A stretch of 64,000 nt of DNA, from the NCBI GenBank assembly GCA_041658205.1, contig JBBAAO010000001.1, forward strand, positions 1,550,001 to 1,614,000, read 5' to 3'. Positions 27,792 through 36,325 of this stretch are shown piece by piece. The DNA comes from Bacteroidota bacterium (GTDB lineage Bacteria; Bacteroidota; Ignavibacteria; UBA10030; UBA8401). Numbering within the stretch: the first letter of the stretch is position 1; each line of letters starts with the position of its first letter. Under the pieces are notes generated by a model. That model had not been told where the DNA came from. It was given only the letters and a program-made list of their open reading frames with translations, and searched no databases. The position numbers and the translations under genes are program-made.

Positions 27792-28805
27792 TTAAAACTG
27801 ATTTAGAAATCGAACATCATTTTCAAAAAATATTCTTATATCATCAATACCATATCGCAGTAGTGAGATACGGTCGACCCCCATTCCGAAAGCATAACCG
27901 GACACCTTTTCGGGATCATGTCCACAATTGCGAAGAACGTTAGGATGAACCATTCCGGCACCAAGAACCTCAAGCCACCCTGTATTTTTGCAAATCCGGC
28001 ATCCTTTTCCACTGCATAAGAAACAGGTAATATCCATCTCTAAGCTCGGTTCTGTAAATGGGAAATAGCTCGGACGAAACCGATATTTAATGTCGCTTCC
28101 ATAAAAATTCTTTGCAAATGTTACCAGCGTCCCTTTCAGATCAGCAAAAGTAACATGCTTGTCTACATACAGTCCGTCAACCTGATGAAAGAAATAGTTG
28201 CTTCTTGCACTCACCGCTTCATTTCTATAAACGCGTCCGGGCATAATCACCCGCAAAGGCAATGGACGATTTTTCATCACTCGAATCTGAACAGGAGTCG
28301 TATGCGTACGCAAAACGATATCCTCCTTTACAAAAAACGTATCCTGCATGTCGCGCGCGGGGTGGTTTGGAGCAAAGTTCAATGCTTCAAAGTTATGATA
28401 GTCATCTTCAATTTCCGGACCATACACAATTCCAAATCCCATTGAAACGAATATGTTCTTCATTTCTTCCATGGTCTGAGTAATGGGATGACGGGTTCCT
28501 CTTGCTCGTTCCCTGCCGGGAAGAGTAATATCAATATCATTTTTTTGTCTGGCAGCTGATGATTGTAAGGAAACCTTAAAGGTTTCAAATTGAGCTTCGG
28601 CAAATTTTTTCAACGTATTGATCTTTTGTCCAAACAACGGTTTTTGATCGACCGAAACAGTTTTCAGATCGTCATATAGCGATGCAATTTTACCGCTGCG
28701 AGACAAAAATTCAATACGGAATTTTTCCAGAGTTTCTGTAGAAACAATAGTTGGAAGGAGCTTTTCGATCTCAGATCGGATATCGGATATTTTTTGTTCT
28801 AACAT
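27792..28805 (-). CDS. pheS: Phenylalanine-tRNA ligase alpha subunit
   Basis: 337 residues. Class II synthetase catalytic subunit. An N-terminal coiled-coil arm (1-90) binds tRNA. Catalytic motifs include RTHTTPVQIR, FRPSYFPFTEPS and GFGMGVDR-like YAFGMGVDRISL (motif 3). A CxxCxGxxCxxC zinc-like cluster (CFLCSGKGCRIC) precedes GWLEVLGAGMVHP, as in many bacterial PheS proteins. An intrinsic terminator separates it from rplT, so its level can be set apart from the ribosomal genes. Confidence 0.97.
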   Translation of the reverse strand: MLEQKISDIRSEIEKLLPTIVSTETLEKFRIEFLSRSGKIASLYDDLKTVSVDQKPLFGQKINTLKKFAEAQFETFKVSLQSSAARQKNDIDITLPGRERARGTRHPITQTMEEMKNIFVSMGFGIVYGPEIEDDYHNFEALNFAPNHPARDMQDTFFVKEDIVLRTHTTPVQIRVMKNRPLPLRVIMPGRVYRNEAVSARSNYFFHQVDGLYVDKHVTFADLKGTLVTFAKNFYGSDIKYRFRPSYFPFTEPSLEMDITCFLCSGKGCRICKNTGWLEVLGAGMVHPNVLRNCGHDPEKVSGYAFGMGVDRISLLRYGIDDIRIFFENDVRFLNQF

Positions 28806-28827
28806 ACATGCAACCTATCGATAAAAT

Positions 28828-28876
28828 AAAAAACTCCCCACCGCAGTCATAAACATGATGCGATGGGAAGTTTTAA
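28828..28876 (-). terminator. Intrinsic terminator/attenuator between rplT and pheS
   Basis: On the minus strand arms at 28874-28859 and 28845-28830 pair over 16 bases counting G-U pairs, with a 13-base loop. The 3' arm runs into a T-rich tail (TTTTTTATTTT). It begins 4 bases after the rplT stop. It would end or reduce transcription before pheS, as expected for uncoupling ribosomal-protein and synthetase expression. Confidence 0.85.
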
Positions 28877-28877
28877 A

Positions 28878-29225
28878 TTACGCTTTAACAAAGTTTACAA
28901 TCTCTGTAAATGCTTCGGGATTGTGTACTGCAAGTTCAGCCAACACTTTTCTATTAATGTTGACTTCTTTCTTGTTCAATCCGGCGATGAGTTTTGAGTA
29001 CGTGATACCATGTAAACGGGCTGCAGCGTTGATACGTGCAATCCACAATTGACGGTATGTTCGTTTTTTGGCTTTACGATCACGGTATGCATACTGCATC
29101 CCTTTATCCAAGTGATGCTTTGCTATGGTGATCAGTTTACTTCTCGCACCCCAGTAACCTCTCGCTTGCGATAAAATCCGCTTGCGACGGCGATGGGAGG
29201 CAACTTTATTCTGCGAACGAGGCAT
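28878..29225 (-). CDS. rplT: 50S ribosomal protein L20
   Basis: 115 residues. Standard L20 with the basic N-terminal arm (MPRSQNKVASHRRRKRIL) and the globular ARINAAARLHGITYSKLI region. It binds 23S rRNA early in 50S assembly; in other bacteria it represses the infC-rpmI-rplT mRNA. It lies 46 bp after rpmI. Confidence 0.98.
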   Translation of the reverse strand: MPRSQNKVASHRRRKRILSQARGYWGARSKLITIAKHHLDKGMQYAYRDRKAKKRTYRQLWIARINAAARLHGITYSKLIAGLNKKEVNINRKVLAELAVHNPEAFTEIVNFVKA

Positions 29226-29271
29226 AGTTGCTCTTCTCCTTGATATTTAATGAATGGAACGGTGAATTAAC

Positions 29272-29463
29272 TTACAACAATAACATTTTGATCTTCTTTG
29301 TATCCGGTTTTGAAACCAAACCCGATTTGCGAAGTCTGCGCTTTCGTTTTGTAGTTTTGCTGGTCAGGATGTGGCTACGGTTCATCTTACGGCGTTTGAT
29401 CTTTCCTGTCGCTGTTAGTCCGAACGTTTTCCGCGCACCCCTGTGCGATTTCATTTTAGGCAT
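29272..29463 (-). CDS. rpmI: 50S ribosomal protein L35
   Basis: 63 residues, highly basic, with MPKMKSHRGARKTF at the N-terminus and the HILTSKTTKRKRRLR stretch typical of L35. It lies 15 bp after infC, in the conserved infC-rpmI-rplT order. Confidence 0.97.
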   Translation of the reverse strand: MPKMKSHRGARKTFGLTATGKIKRRKMNRSHILTSKTTKRKRRLRKSGLVSKPDTKKIKMLLL

Positions 29464-29478
29464 ACTGTTAACCTTAGT

Positions 29479-30051
29479 TTATGATTGTGCTTGTGCTTTT
29501 TCTTGTTCTTGTTTTAATTTTTCAACTCGCGCTTTTGCCGTTTTATCGGGTGTGAAGATCATAATCATAAATCGACCTTCCATCTTTGCTGGCTGATCGA
29601 CTTTAGAATACGCAGCAAGTTTTTCTGTTAATCGATTTAATAATTCTTCACCCTGTTCTTTATACGCAACCTCACGTCCCTTGAAAATCACGGTCGCTTT
29701 TACTTTATCACCTTCTTCAAGAAAATTGATAGCATGTTTCGCTTTAAAATCGAAGTCATGCGTATCAGTATTCGGGTGAAAACGTAATTCCTTCAACTGA
29801 GAGACATGCTGATGTTTCTTTTGAAGTTTTTCTTTTTTCTGGATTTCATATTTAAATTTTCCGAAATCCATGATCTTGCAAACCGGAGGATTTGCAGTCG
29901 GAACAACTTCAATAAGATCTTTTCCCCTTTGTATGGCAATGGCAAGTGCTTCTTTCGGAGACATTACGCCAACTTGTCCGCCGCCATCTTCGATTACACG
30001 GATAACATCTCCGCGAATTTCTTCATTGATACGAGGTCGCTTTTCTTTAAT
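29479..30051 (-). CDS. infC: Translation initiation factor IF-3, AUU start
   Basis: 190 residues. An ATG-only reading would begin at 29964 and lose the first 29 residues of the conserved N-terminal domain. Reading upstream in frame gives KEKRPRINEEIRGDVIRVIE, the normal IF-3 opening. The only fitting start is ATT at 30051-30049, with AGGAG 8 bases upstream (30064-30060). infC uses AUU in E. coli and many bacteria, where IF-3 rejects non-standard starts and so represses itself. The C-terminal domain (VCKIMDFGKFKYE and on) is complete. It lies 40 bp downstream of thrS. Confidence 0.93.
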   Translation of the reverse strand: MKEKRPRINEEIRGDVIRVIEDGGGQVGVMSPKEALAIAIQRGKDLIEVVPTANPPVCKIMDFGKFKYEIQKKEKLQKKHQHVSQLKELRFHPNTDTHDFDFKAKHAINFLEEGDKVKATVIFKGREVAYKEQGEELLNRLTEKLAAYSKVDQPAKMEGRFMIMIFTPDKTAKARVEKLKQEQEKAQAQS

Positions 30052-30064
30052 AAGAATTTCTCCT
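30049..30064 (-). promoter_or_regulatory. infC ribosome-binding site and AUU start codon
   Basis: Minus-strand AGGAG at 30064-30060 sits 8 bases before ATT at 30051-30049. A second in-frame ATT at 30057-30055 is only 2 bases from the site, too close. The pairing of a strong site with a rare start codon is the known basis of IF-3 autoregulation. Confidence 0.8.
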
Positions 30065-30091
30065 ATTGTTGATAAACAGTGTTAGAATATA

Positions 30092-32011
30092 CTACTTTTC
30101 TTGCAATAATTTCTGAATTACATCGTTTACGGCCATCACACCCAAATCACCTTGTTTATGCTGGCGGACGGAAACAGCATTTACCGATTTTTCCTTTTCA
30201 CCAACCACCAACATATACGGCACTTTTTTCATTTCATGATCACGAATCTTATAACCAATCTTTTCATTTCGTGAATCAATTTCAACCCGTAATCCCGCAT
30301 TATTCAACATGGAAACAACCTGTTCTGCATATTCCATCTGTGCATCGGTAATAGGAAGAACAACGGCTTGCACCGGTGCCAGCCATAACGGAAAATCTCC
30401 AGCGTAATGTTCAATCAATAATCCAACGAAACGTTCCATAGAGCCAAACGGGGCGCGATGAATGATAACCGGACGATGTTTTTGACCGTCGGTACCAGCA
30501 TATTCCAACTGGAATCGTTCCGGCATAACATAATCCACCTGAACTGTTCCCAATTGCCATGTGCGACCGATAGCATCTTTAACCATAAAATCGATCTTCG
30601 GACCGTAAAACGATGCTTCACCGATACCAATGAAATATTTCAATCCCATTTCATCAGCAACTTCTTTAATCTCCCGCTGCGCTTGTTCCCAATACTTTGT
30701 ATCACCGCCGTATTTCTCGACATTTTTTTCATCACGGTAGGATAAACGTGTTGTTACTTCCATTCCAAATGTTGAAAAGACCAACTGCGTTAACTCAACG
30801 GTATTTTTAATCTCTTGTTTTAACTGATCGTGTGTACAATAGATATGTGCGTCATCCTGGGTAAAGCCGCGAACACGCGTCAATCCATTCATCTCACCGG
30901 ACTGCTCATATCGATAGACTGTACCAAATTCCGCTAACCGCACAGGAAGATCGCGGTATGAACGTGGTTTGGAAGAATAGATCTGATGGTGATGCGGACA
31001 GTTCATTGGTTTCAACAAAAACTGCTCGCCGTTTTCCATCGTGATCGGGGCAAATTGTGAATCTTTATAATATGGATAATGTCCGGATGTTTTATATAAT
31101 TCTAAATTTCCAATATGCGGGGTGATCACTGACTGATATCCGCGTTTCCGCTGCTCGTTGCGTAAAAATTTTTCCAGATTCTCTCGAATGATCGTACCTT
31201 TTGGCAGCCAGATCGGCAAACCGGAACCGACTTTCGGGGAAATCATAAACAATTCTAATTCAACGCCAAGTTTTCGATGATCACGGCGTTTCGCTTCTTC
31301 CAACCGGAATAAATGGTCATCAAGTTCTTGTTTTGTCGGGAAAGTAATACCATAAATGCGTTGAAGCATTTTATTCTTTTCACTTCCGCGCCAATATGCG
31401 CCGGCGATACTGAGCAATTTTATAAATTTAATCTTACCGGTCGACGGAACATGTGGACCATAACACAAATCAGTAAAGTCACCTTGGTGGTACATACTGA
31501 TCTTTTGACCTTTAAATTCTTCGAGCAACTCCAATTTGTATGGATCATTTTTTTTTGTGAAGTACGCAAACGCTTCTTCCCATGTAACTTCTTTTCGCTC
31601 AAAAGGAACATCCCGTTTTGAAAACTCGTACATCTTCGCTTCTAACTTTTTTAGATCTTCTGATGTGAGAGAATGATCTCCCATATCAATATCATAATAA
31701 AAACCATTTTCAATTGAAGGACCGATTCCGAATTTCGTACCTGGAAAAACTGATTCAATCGCTTCTGCCATAATATGAGCAGAACTATGCCAGTAGGTTG
31801 ATTTCCCTTCGTCATTATCCCACGTAAGGATTTTAATTGCAGCATCGTTACGTATCGGACGATTCATGTCCCACACTTCATCATTAACGGAGATTGCCAA
31901 TGCTTTTCGCGCAAGCGAATTGCTGATGCTTTCGGTAATTTGCATGCCGGTGATTCCCACAGGAAATTCTTTCGCAGCACCATCAGGAAATGTAATTTTA
32001 ATCGGATTCAT
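30092..32011 (-). CDS. thrS: Threonine-tRNA ligase
   Basis: 639 residues, full length. Order: N-terminal TGS domain (1-62), editing domain with HSSAH (about 76-80) and the CYGPHV stretch, class II catalytic core with zinc ligands in MNCPHH, DDAHIYC and the HRAPFGSMERF region, then the anticodon-binding domain from about 540. It charges tRNA-Thr and clears Ser-tRNA-Thr. It heads the infC-rpmI-rplT-pheS-pheT block. A terminator-like hairpin lies only 12 bases before its start codon. Confidence 0.98.
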   Translation of the reverse strand: MNPIKITFPDGAAKEFPVGITGMQITESISNSLARKALAISVNDEVWDMNRPIRNDAAIKILTWDNDEGKSTYWHSSAHIMAEAIESVFPGTKFGIGPSIENGFYYDIDMGDHSLTSEDLKKLEAKMYEFSKRDVPFERKEVTWEEAFAYFTKKNDPYKLELLEEFKGQKISMYHQGDFTDLCYGPHVPSTGKIKFIKLLSIAGAYWRGSEKNKMLQRIYGITFPTKQELDDHLFRLEEAKRRDHRKLGVELELFMISPKVGSGLPIWLPKGTIIRENLEKFLRNEQRKRGYQSVITPHIGNLELYKTSGHYPYYKDSQFAPITMENGEQFLLKPMNCPHHHQIYSSKPRSYRDLPVRLAEFGTVYRYEQSGEMNGLTRVRGFTQDDAHIYCTHDQLKQEIKNTVELTQLVFSTFGMEVTTRLSYRDEKNVEKYGGDTKYWEQAQREIKEVADEMGLKYFIGIGEASFYGPKIDFMVKDAIGRTWQLGTVQVDYVMPERFQLEYAGTDGQKHRPVIIHRAPFGSMERFVGLLIEHYAGDFPLWLAPVQAVVLPITDAQMEYAEQVVSMLNNAGLRVEIDSRNEKIGYKIRDHEMKKVPYMLVVGEKEKSVNAVSVRQHKQGDLGVMAVNDVIQKLLQEK

Positions 32012-32023
32012 TGAATGTACATC

Positions 32024-32057
32024 AAAAAAAAATCGGAGAAACTTGCAATCTCCGATC
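32024..32057 (-). terminator. Terminator-like hairpin in the thrS leader
   Basis: On the minus strand ATCGGAGA/TCTCCGAT arms (32056-32049 and 32039-32032) with a 9-base loop are followed by nine T residues (32032-32024), then the thrS ATG at 32011. It lies 64 bp after the DPP IV stop, so it may simply end that gene. Being so near thrS, any thrS transcript starting upstream must pass it, so it could act as an attenuator. Confidence 0.75.
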
Positions 32058-32120
32058 TCAACTATCGTAAATTTTGCCCTCTTAATTTAGCAAAAAACAG
32101 TGCAAAATGCAATGAAATGA

Positions 32121-34313
32121 CTACAAATTCTCCATTAAAAACCTTGTTAATAACGTATAAAGATGAATACGAGTCATTCCCCCACCGATTCCATGGTTTT
32201 TATTTGGGTAATACATCGTTTCAAATTGCTTGTTTGCCTGCTGTAATGCCGAAACGAGCGTAACAGCGTTTTGAAAATGAACATTGTCATCGCTCGTTCC
32301 ATGGACTAATAAAAATTTTCCTTTTAATTTTTTTGCCTGTTCAATTGGTGCACTTTCTTTATACCCTTCGGGATTATTTTGCGGCGTTCCCATAAAACGC
32401 TCTGTATAGATATTGTCATAGAATTTCCAATGCGTGACAGGAGCAACTGCAATGGCCGTTTTGAAATAATCAGCACCATTCAAAATGGTGAGACTCGCCA
32501 TATATCCTCCGTAACTCCATCCCCAGATGCCGATCCTCTCCTTATCAACAAACGGAAGTCCGGCAAGATATTTTGCGCCTTCTATCTGGTCATTCACTTC
32601 CCATTTCCCAAGATTTTTATAAGTGATTTTTTTGAATGCAGCACCTCTTGCACCTGTTCCGCGGTTGTCAACCATAAAGACAAGATACCCTTTGTCAGCT
32701 AGCATTGAATACCACAAATAGTTACTTCCTCCCCATGAATTTCTTACAACTTGTGATCCGGGTCCCCCATATGTGAAAAAGAGTACGGGATACTTTTTAG
32801 TAGAATCAAAATTCGAAGGTTTAAGTAAACTAGCGTATAACAAAACACTGTCTGAAGTTGTAATGGTGAAATACGTTATATTCGCCAAAGAATATTCTTT
32901 TAGCATGGGCATTTCGTTCTCTTCAATCGAGAATAATTCCTTCCCATCATTCTTCATCATTTTGATTTTCATTGGCATTGAAACGTTATTGTAGTAACCT
33001 ATATACTGTTCAAATGTAGGCGAAAAATTTGCTGAATTCGTTCCAGGTAAGCTTGATATTTGTTTCTTTTTATCTCCATCAAGCTTTATAGAATATATAT
33101 GTCGGTCAAGTGGAGTGCTTTCGGACGATGTGTAATAGAGTAGACCATTTCTTTCATCAACACCATAGAATGCATCTACATCCCATTCACCCTTTGTAAT
33201 TTGATTAATAACAGATCCATCATTTTTGTAAAGATATAGATGATTAAAACCATCACGATCTGACGACCATGTGAAATTGCCATTCTTCAGAAATCGAAGA
33301 TCATCTTGCACATCCAACCATGTACTGCTTTTTTCCGTCAAAATTGTCTTGCTTGTTTTTTTTGAAACGATATAAAACAATAACTCAATGGTATTCTGTT
33401 CACGATTTAATCGTTGTAAGGAAAGGATGTCATTATTGTTGGTCCATTGTATTCTTGGGATATATATATCGTCATTTACACCAAGATCTATCCAATCCGT
33501 TTTGCCTGAGGCGACATCTACCACACCAATCTTCACAATAGAATTAGGATCACCCGGTTTTGGATATCGCATTTTCACAAGATTTAAATGCGTAGAATCC
33601 CACTCCGTCATTGTATATTCCGGCACGCGGTTTTCGTCTAACTGCCAATACGCAATCTTAGAACCATCAGGTGACCATCTCCAACCATCTGAAATTCCAA
33701 ATTCTTCTTCGTATACCCAATCAAATTTTCCATTGATGATATGTTCCGTTCCATCCATTGTCAATTGAAATTCCTTTGCCGATTGAATATCATAAAGATA
33801 AATATTATTCTCTCGTACATAACCGATCTTCTTTCCGTCTGGAGAAAATTTTTGATTGTATTGAGGAACGGAAACATTCGTAACACGATTAAATTTCTTT
33901 GAAGTAACATCATAAAGGAAAAGATTCCCCGCCGGTGTCAAACGAGATAGATATTGTTTCTCCGGCGGAGCTGAAACAAAGAGAATCTGTTTTTCATCCG
34001 GTGACCACTGGTAGGAACTGAAACGGAAAGAAGGATCTTGCTCATTCAATTTCATCATCGCGCCGGTAACGATCAACTTTTTTGAATTGTTCTTAATAAT
34101 GCATTGATACACACCGCTCGATTTTGATGCTGTATCAGTATCGAGATAGGTGTATGATTTTCCGTCTTTCAACCACTGCAAGCCTTTGATAGATTTGGTA
34201 GAAAATTTTGATGATCCAAAAATGTCATCTAATGTTAGCTCTTTGCCACCTGCGAATAGAATGATGCTCCATAGGAAAGAAAATAGTACAACTCGAATCA
34301 CTCGCAATTTCAT
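32121..34313 (-). CDS. Dipeptidyl peptidase IV-type S9 serine peptidase, exported
   Basis: 730 residues. Signal peptide at 1-22 (VVLFSFLWSIILFAGG). An eight-bladed beta-propeller N-terminal domain (DPPIV_N) includes FDWVYEEEFG, the double-glutamate motif that binds the free N-terminus of the substrate in DPP IV. The alpha/beta hydrolase domain has the nucleophile S600 (GWSYGG), the Asp in SDDNVHF (about 675-676) and H707 (NKNHGI). It removes X-Pro or X-Ala dipeptides from peptides in the periplasm. It is probably a single gene, ending at the hairpin before thrS. Confidence 0.94.
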   Translation of the reverse strand: MKLRVIRVVLFSFLWSIILFAGGKELTLDDIFGSSKFSTKSIKGLQWLKDGKSYTYLDTDTASKSSGVYQCIIKNNSKKLIVTGAMMKLNEQDPSFRFSSYQWSPDEKQILFVSAPPEKQYLSRLTPAGNLFLYDVTSKKFNRVTNVSVPQYNQKFSPDGKKIGYVRENNIYLYDIQSAKEFQLTMDGTEHIINGKFDWVYEEEFGISDGWRWSPDGSKIAYWQLDENRVPEYTMTEWDSTHLNLVKMRYPKPGDPNSIVKIGVVDVASGKTDWIDLGVNDDIYIPRIQWTNNNDILSLQRLNREQNTIELLFYIVSKKTSKTILTEKSSTWLDVQDDLRFLKNGNFTWSSDRDGFNHLYLYKNDGSVINQITKGEWDVDAFYGVDERNGLLYYTSSESTPLDRHIYSIKLDGDKKKQISSLPGTNSANFSPTFEQYIGYYNNVSMPMKIKMMKNDGKELFSIEENEMPMLKEYSLANITYFTITTSDSVLLYASLLKPSNFDSTKKYPVLFFTYGGPGSQVVRNSWGGSNYLWYSMLADKGYLVFMVDNRGTGARGAAFKKITYKNLGKWEVNDQIEGAKYLAGLPFVDKERIGIWGWSYGGYMASLTILNGADYFKTAIAVAPVTHWKFYDNIYTERFMGTPQNNPEGYKESAPIEQAKKLKGKFLLVHGTSDDNVHFQNAVTLVSALQQANKQFETMYYPNKNHGIGGGMTRIHLYTLLTRFLMENL

Positions 34314-34518
34314 AATGTTCCTCTAAAATTAGTTTAGTGCAAAAATGTAACCAAGGATTGGGGCGTGAGCAAGGAGAAACTTAGGGAGGAATAGAATTTA
34401 ACAGATATGTTTATCCGATTTTCCCGAGAAAGTATAACCTGCTAGTGTCTATCAAAAAGAATTTCTTGTGAAGATTATTATTGATGTAACAGATTGGAGG
34501 ATTTGGAAAAAATTATTG

Positions 34519-34597
34519 TGAATGCTATAAGATTCGAACATGTGAGCGTCCCGATGTCACGTGAAACGTGACATCGGGACGCTCTAAACCAACAATT
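34519..34597. repeat. Partial tRNA-Val copy interrupted by a perfect 19-bp hairpin
   Basis: 16 bases (34524-34539) equal the tRNA-Val T-arm/3' end at 34779-34794, and 14 bases (34580-34593) equal its D-arm region at 34821-34834, in the same order and strand. Between them the anticodon arm is replaced by a perfect inverted repeat: arms 34544-34562 and 34566-34584 around GAA. There is no T-tract, so it does not look like a terminator. It may be a leftover of integration at the tRNA or a small mobile hairpin element; the acceptor stem is incomplete, so it is not a working tRNA. Confidence 0.7.
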
Positions 34598-34773
34598 TTG
34601 TTTTTGAATAAAACATACTATACTTCCCTACTATTTTCCTTTAGAGTAATGGCTCTATAAAAAATAGATTTTTTCTAATATGTACGAAATATCGCCGTTG
34701 GATATCGTTGATATGACCGATGCAGAAATTACAACTTTTGAGGTTATGGAGAATATTGCGGAAGAATATGGTG

Positions 34774-34848
34774 TGGACGCTATAAGATTCGAACTTATGA
34801 CCTCTTCCGTGTCAGGGAAGCGCTCTAAACCAACTGAGCTAAGCGTCC
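34774..34848 (-). tRNA. tRNA-Val (anticodon GAC)
   Basis: On the minus strand the 75-base sequence folds as a cloverleaf. The acceptor is GGACGCT paired with AGCGTCC. The D-arm contains AGCTCAGTTGGTTTAGAGC. The anticodon stem CTTCC/GGAAG holds the loop CTGACAC (anticodon GAC), and the T-loop is TTCGAAT. CCA is not encoded. Anticodon GAC reads GUC/GUU valine codons. A hairpin-bearing partial copy lies about 180 bp downstream. Confidence 0.92.
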
Positions 34849-35351
34849 TTATATTATTGATAGGAATCCAAACTCACATATTTCTCTAAAAATGACTTTC
34901 CCTCAACAAAATGTTAGGTAATTTCAATTTTGCCATACAAATATAGTAAACCGTACCCAAAATTCAAACACCAATTTTTGATGCGCATAATCTTACGTAT
35001 TGGGTTGACTAATCTTTCTTTGAAAAATAGTTTATAAGTATGTTGAATACGATTTTTGTGTATTCAATAGCTCAGAACAAATAAAATTTGAAATTGAACT
35101 ATTTCTAACGTGTTCTTAATTTTAAAATAAAATGCTCAAATATTTTTTTACTATTATCCCATCACAAAAATTAAATCGGAGTAATCTATCTTAATTTTTC
35201 TCATATTTAATACAAATCAAACAAATTTGTCGGATTAGAAAAAATATTGATTCAATTTTTCAACAATAATAGACCTATATCTCTGGTATGATAATTGTTG
35301 AATTCTCATATGTAAATCACGAGAAATATTTTTCACAACACAGGAGTATCT
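34849..35351. other. AT-rich intergenic region between tRNA-Val and cytochrome gene
   Basis: About 500 bp with no convincing frame, repeat or RNA. It must hold the tRNA promoter (minus) and the promoter of the cytochrome gene (plus). The only clear signal is AGGAG just before the cytochrome start. Confidence 0.5.
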
Positions 35352-36224
35352 ATGAAACATGTAATTGCACTTTTTGTAATAGCTGTGCTTGGTTTAACAT
35401 CTTGCAAAGAAGATGAAGCCACTACACCGGTAGTATCAGCATATGATAAAGCAGATGCCGTAAAAGGCGGGATACTCTACGATAAATTTTGGGCAACAGA
35501 ATCCGGATACGATCTTTCCGATGCAGCAAAAATTAGTCATTTGAACAAATATGCCGACTTCTATCGCTGCAAACAATGTCACGCTTGGGATCGATTAGGT
35601 AATACCGGATCTTATATTAATCGAGGTCCAAAGGCAAGTACGGCAACTGCTGCCGGAAGACCAAATATTGCAGGTTCACTGATCCCATCACAGTCAAAAA
35701 CAGCACAGCAATTATTTGATGCACTTAAAAGCAGCACAGGTAGAAGAAAACTTTCAGATTCTGCTGCTGTAACCGGATATTCTCTTACAAGCCCGACCAT
35801 TGGTGATCAAATGCCCAATTATGGAACGTTATTGACCGATGCTCAGATTTGGGATCTTGTAAAATACTTAAAAGAAGGTGCTAATGATGTAACGCAATTA
35901 TATGATGCAACATATACGGGCACTTATCCTACCGGAAAAGCAACGTACAGTGCTATTGGAAAAGATGGAAATGCAGCAAGCGGAAAAACATTTTACAACA
36001 CAAACTGTGCAACATGCCACGGAACAAATGGAACCATGATATCAAATCTTGATGCAACTCCCGGAATGACTGCCGGTAAATTTGTCCGGACAAAACCAAA
36101 TGAAGCACAACATAAAATTAAATTTGGACAATTGGGTGCAGTAATGAAACCAACAAAAATAACAATCACGGAATTGAAAGATCTTTACAAAGCTCTTGCG
36201 GATACTGTCGCATTCCCAAATTAA
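35352..36224 (+). CDS. Di-haem cytochrome c lipoprotein
   Basis: 290 residues. A lipoprotein signal peptide ends in the lipobox LTSC with the lipid-bearing C18, so it is membrane-anchored and faces the periplasm or surface. Two cytochrome c domains each carry a haem site: C73-C76-H77 (CKQCH) and C219-C222-H223 (CATCH). M154 (DQMPN) and M265 (AVMKP) are likely sixth ligands. It probably shuttles electrons in respiration; no oxidase or partner gene is next to it. The start follows AGGAG. It ends at a strong bidirectional terminator. Confidence 0.9.
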   Translation: MKHVIALFVIAVLGLTSCKEDEATTPVVSAYDKADAVKGGILYDKFWATESGYDLSDAAKISHLNKYADFYRCKQCHAWDRLGNTGSYINRGPKASTATAAGRPNIAGSLIPSQSKTAQQLFDALKSSTGRRKLSDSAAVTGYSLTSPTIGDQMPNYGTLLTDAQIWDLVKYLKEGANDVTQLYDATYTGTYPTGKATYSAIGKDGNAASGKTFYNTNCATCHGTNGTMISNLDATPGMTAGKFVRTKPNEAQHKIKFGQLGAVMKPTKITITELKDLYKALADTVAFPN

Positions 36225-36245
36225 TCAATACTCGTTTTTTAATAA

Positions 36246-36276
36246 CAAAGAGGGCTGCAATTGCAGCCCTCTTTTA
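36246..36276. terminator. Bidirectional intrinsic terminator
   Basis: A perfect palindrome (AGAGGGCTGCAA and its complement, 36249-36272) is flanked by A and T tracts. It serves the cytochrome gene (plus) and the convergent OmpA-DUF11 gene (minus). Confidence 0.9.
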
Positions 36277-36325
36277 TTTCACACTGAAGTGTAATAATAA
36301 ATCTTGAATAGTGTTCGCAGGATAT

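Noticed and set aside
28806..32120. T-box riboswitch before thrS or pheS
   Set aside because: No T-box core (AGGGTGG-type) or specifier-loop arrangement is visible; only simple terminator-like hairpins.
34544..34584. Perfect hairpin as a terminator for the DPP IV promoter side
   Set aside because: No T-tract follows on either strand, and it is flanked by tRNA-derived sequence; treated as a repeat element.
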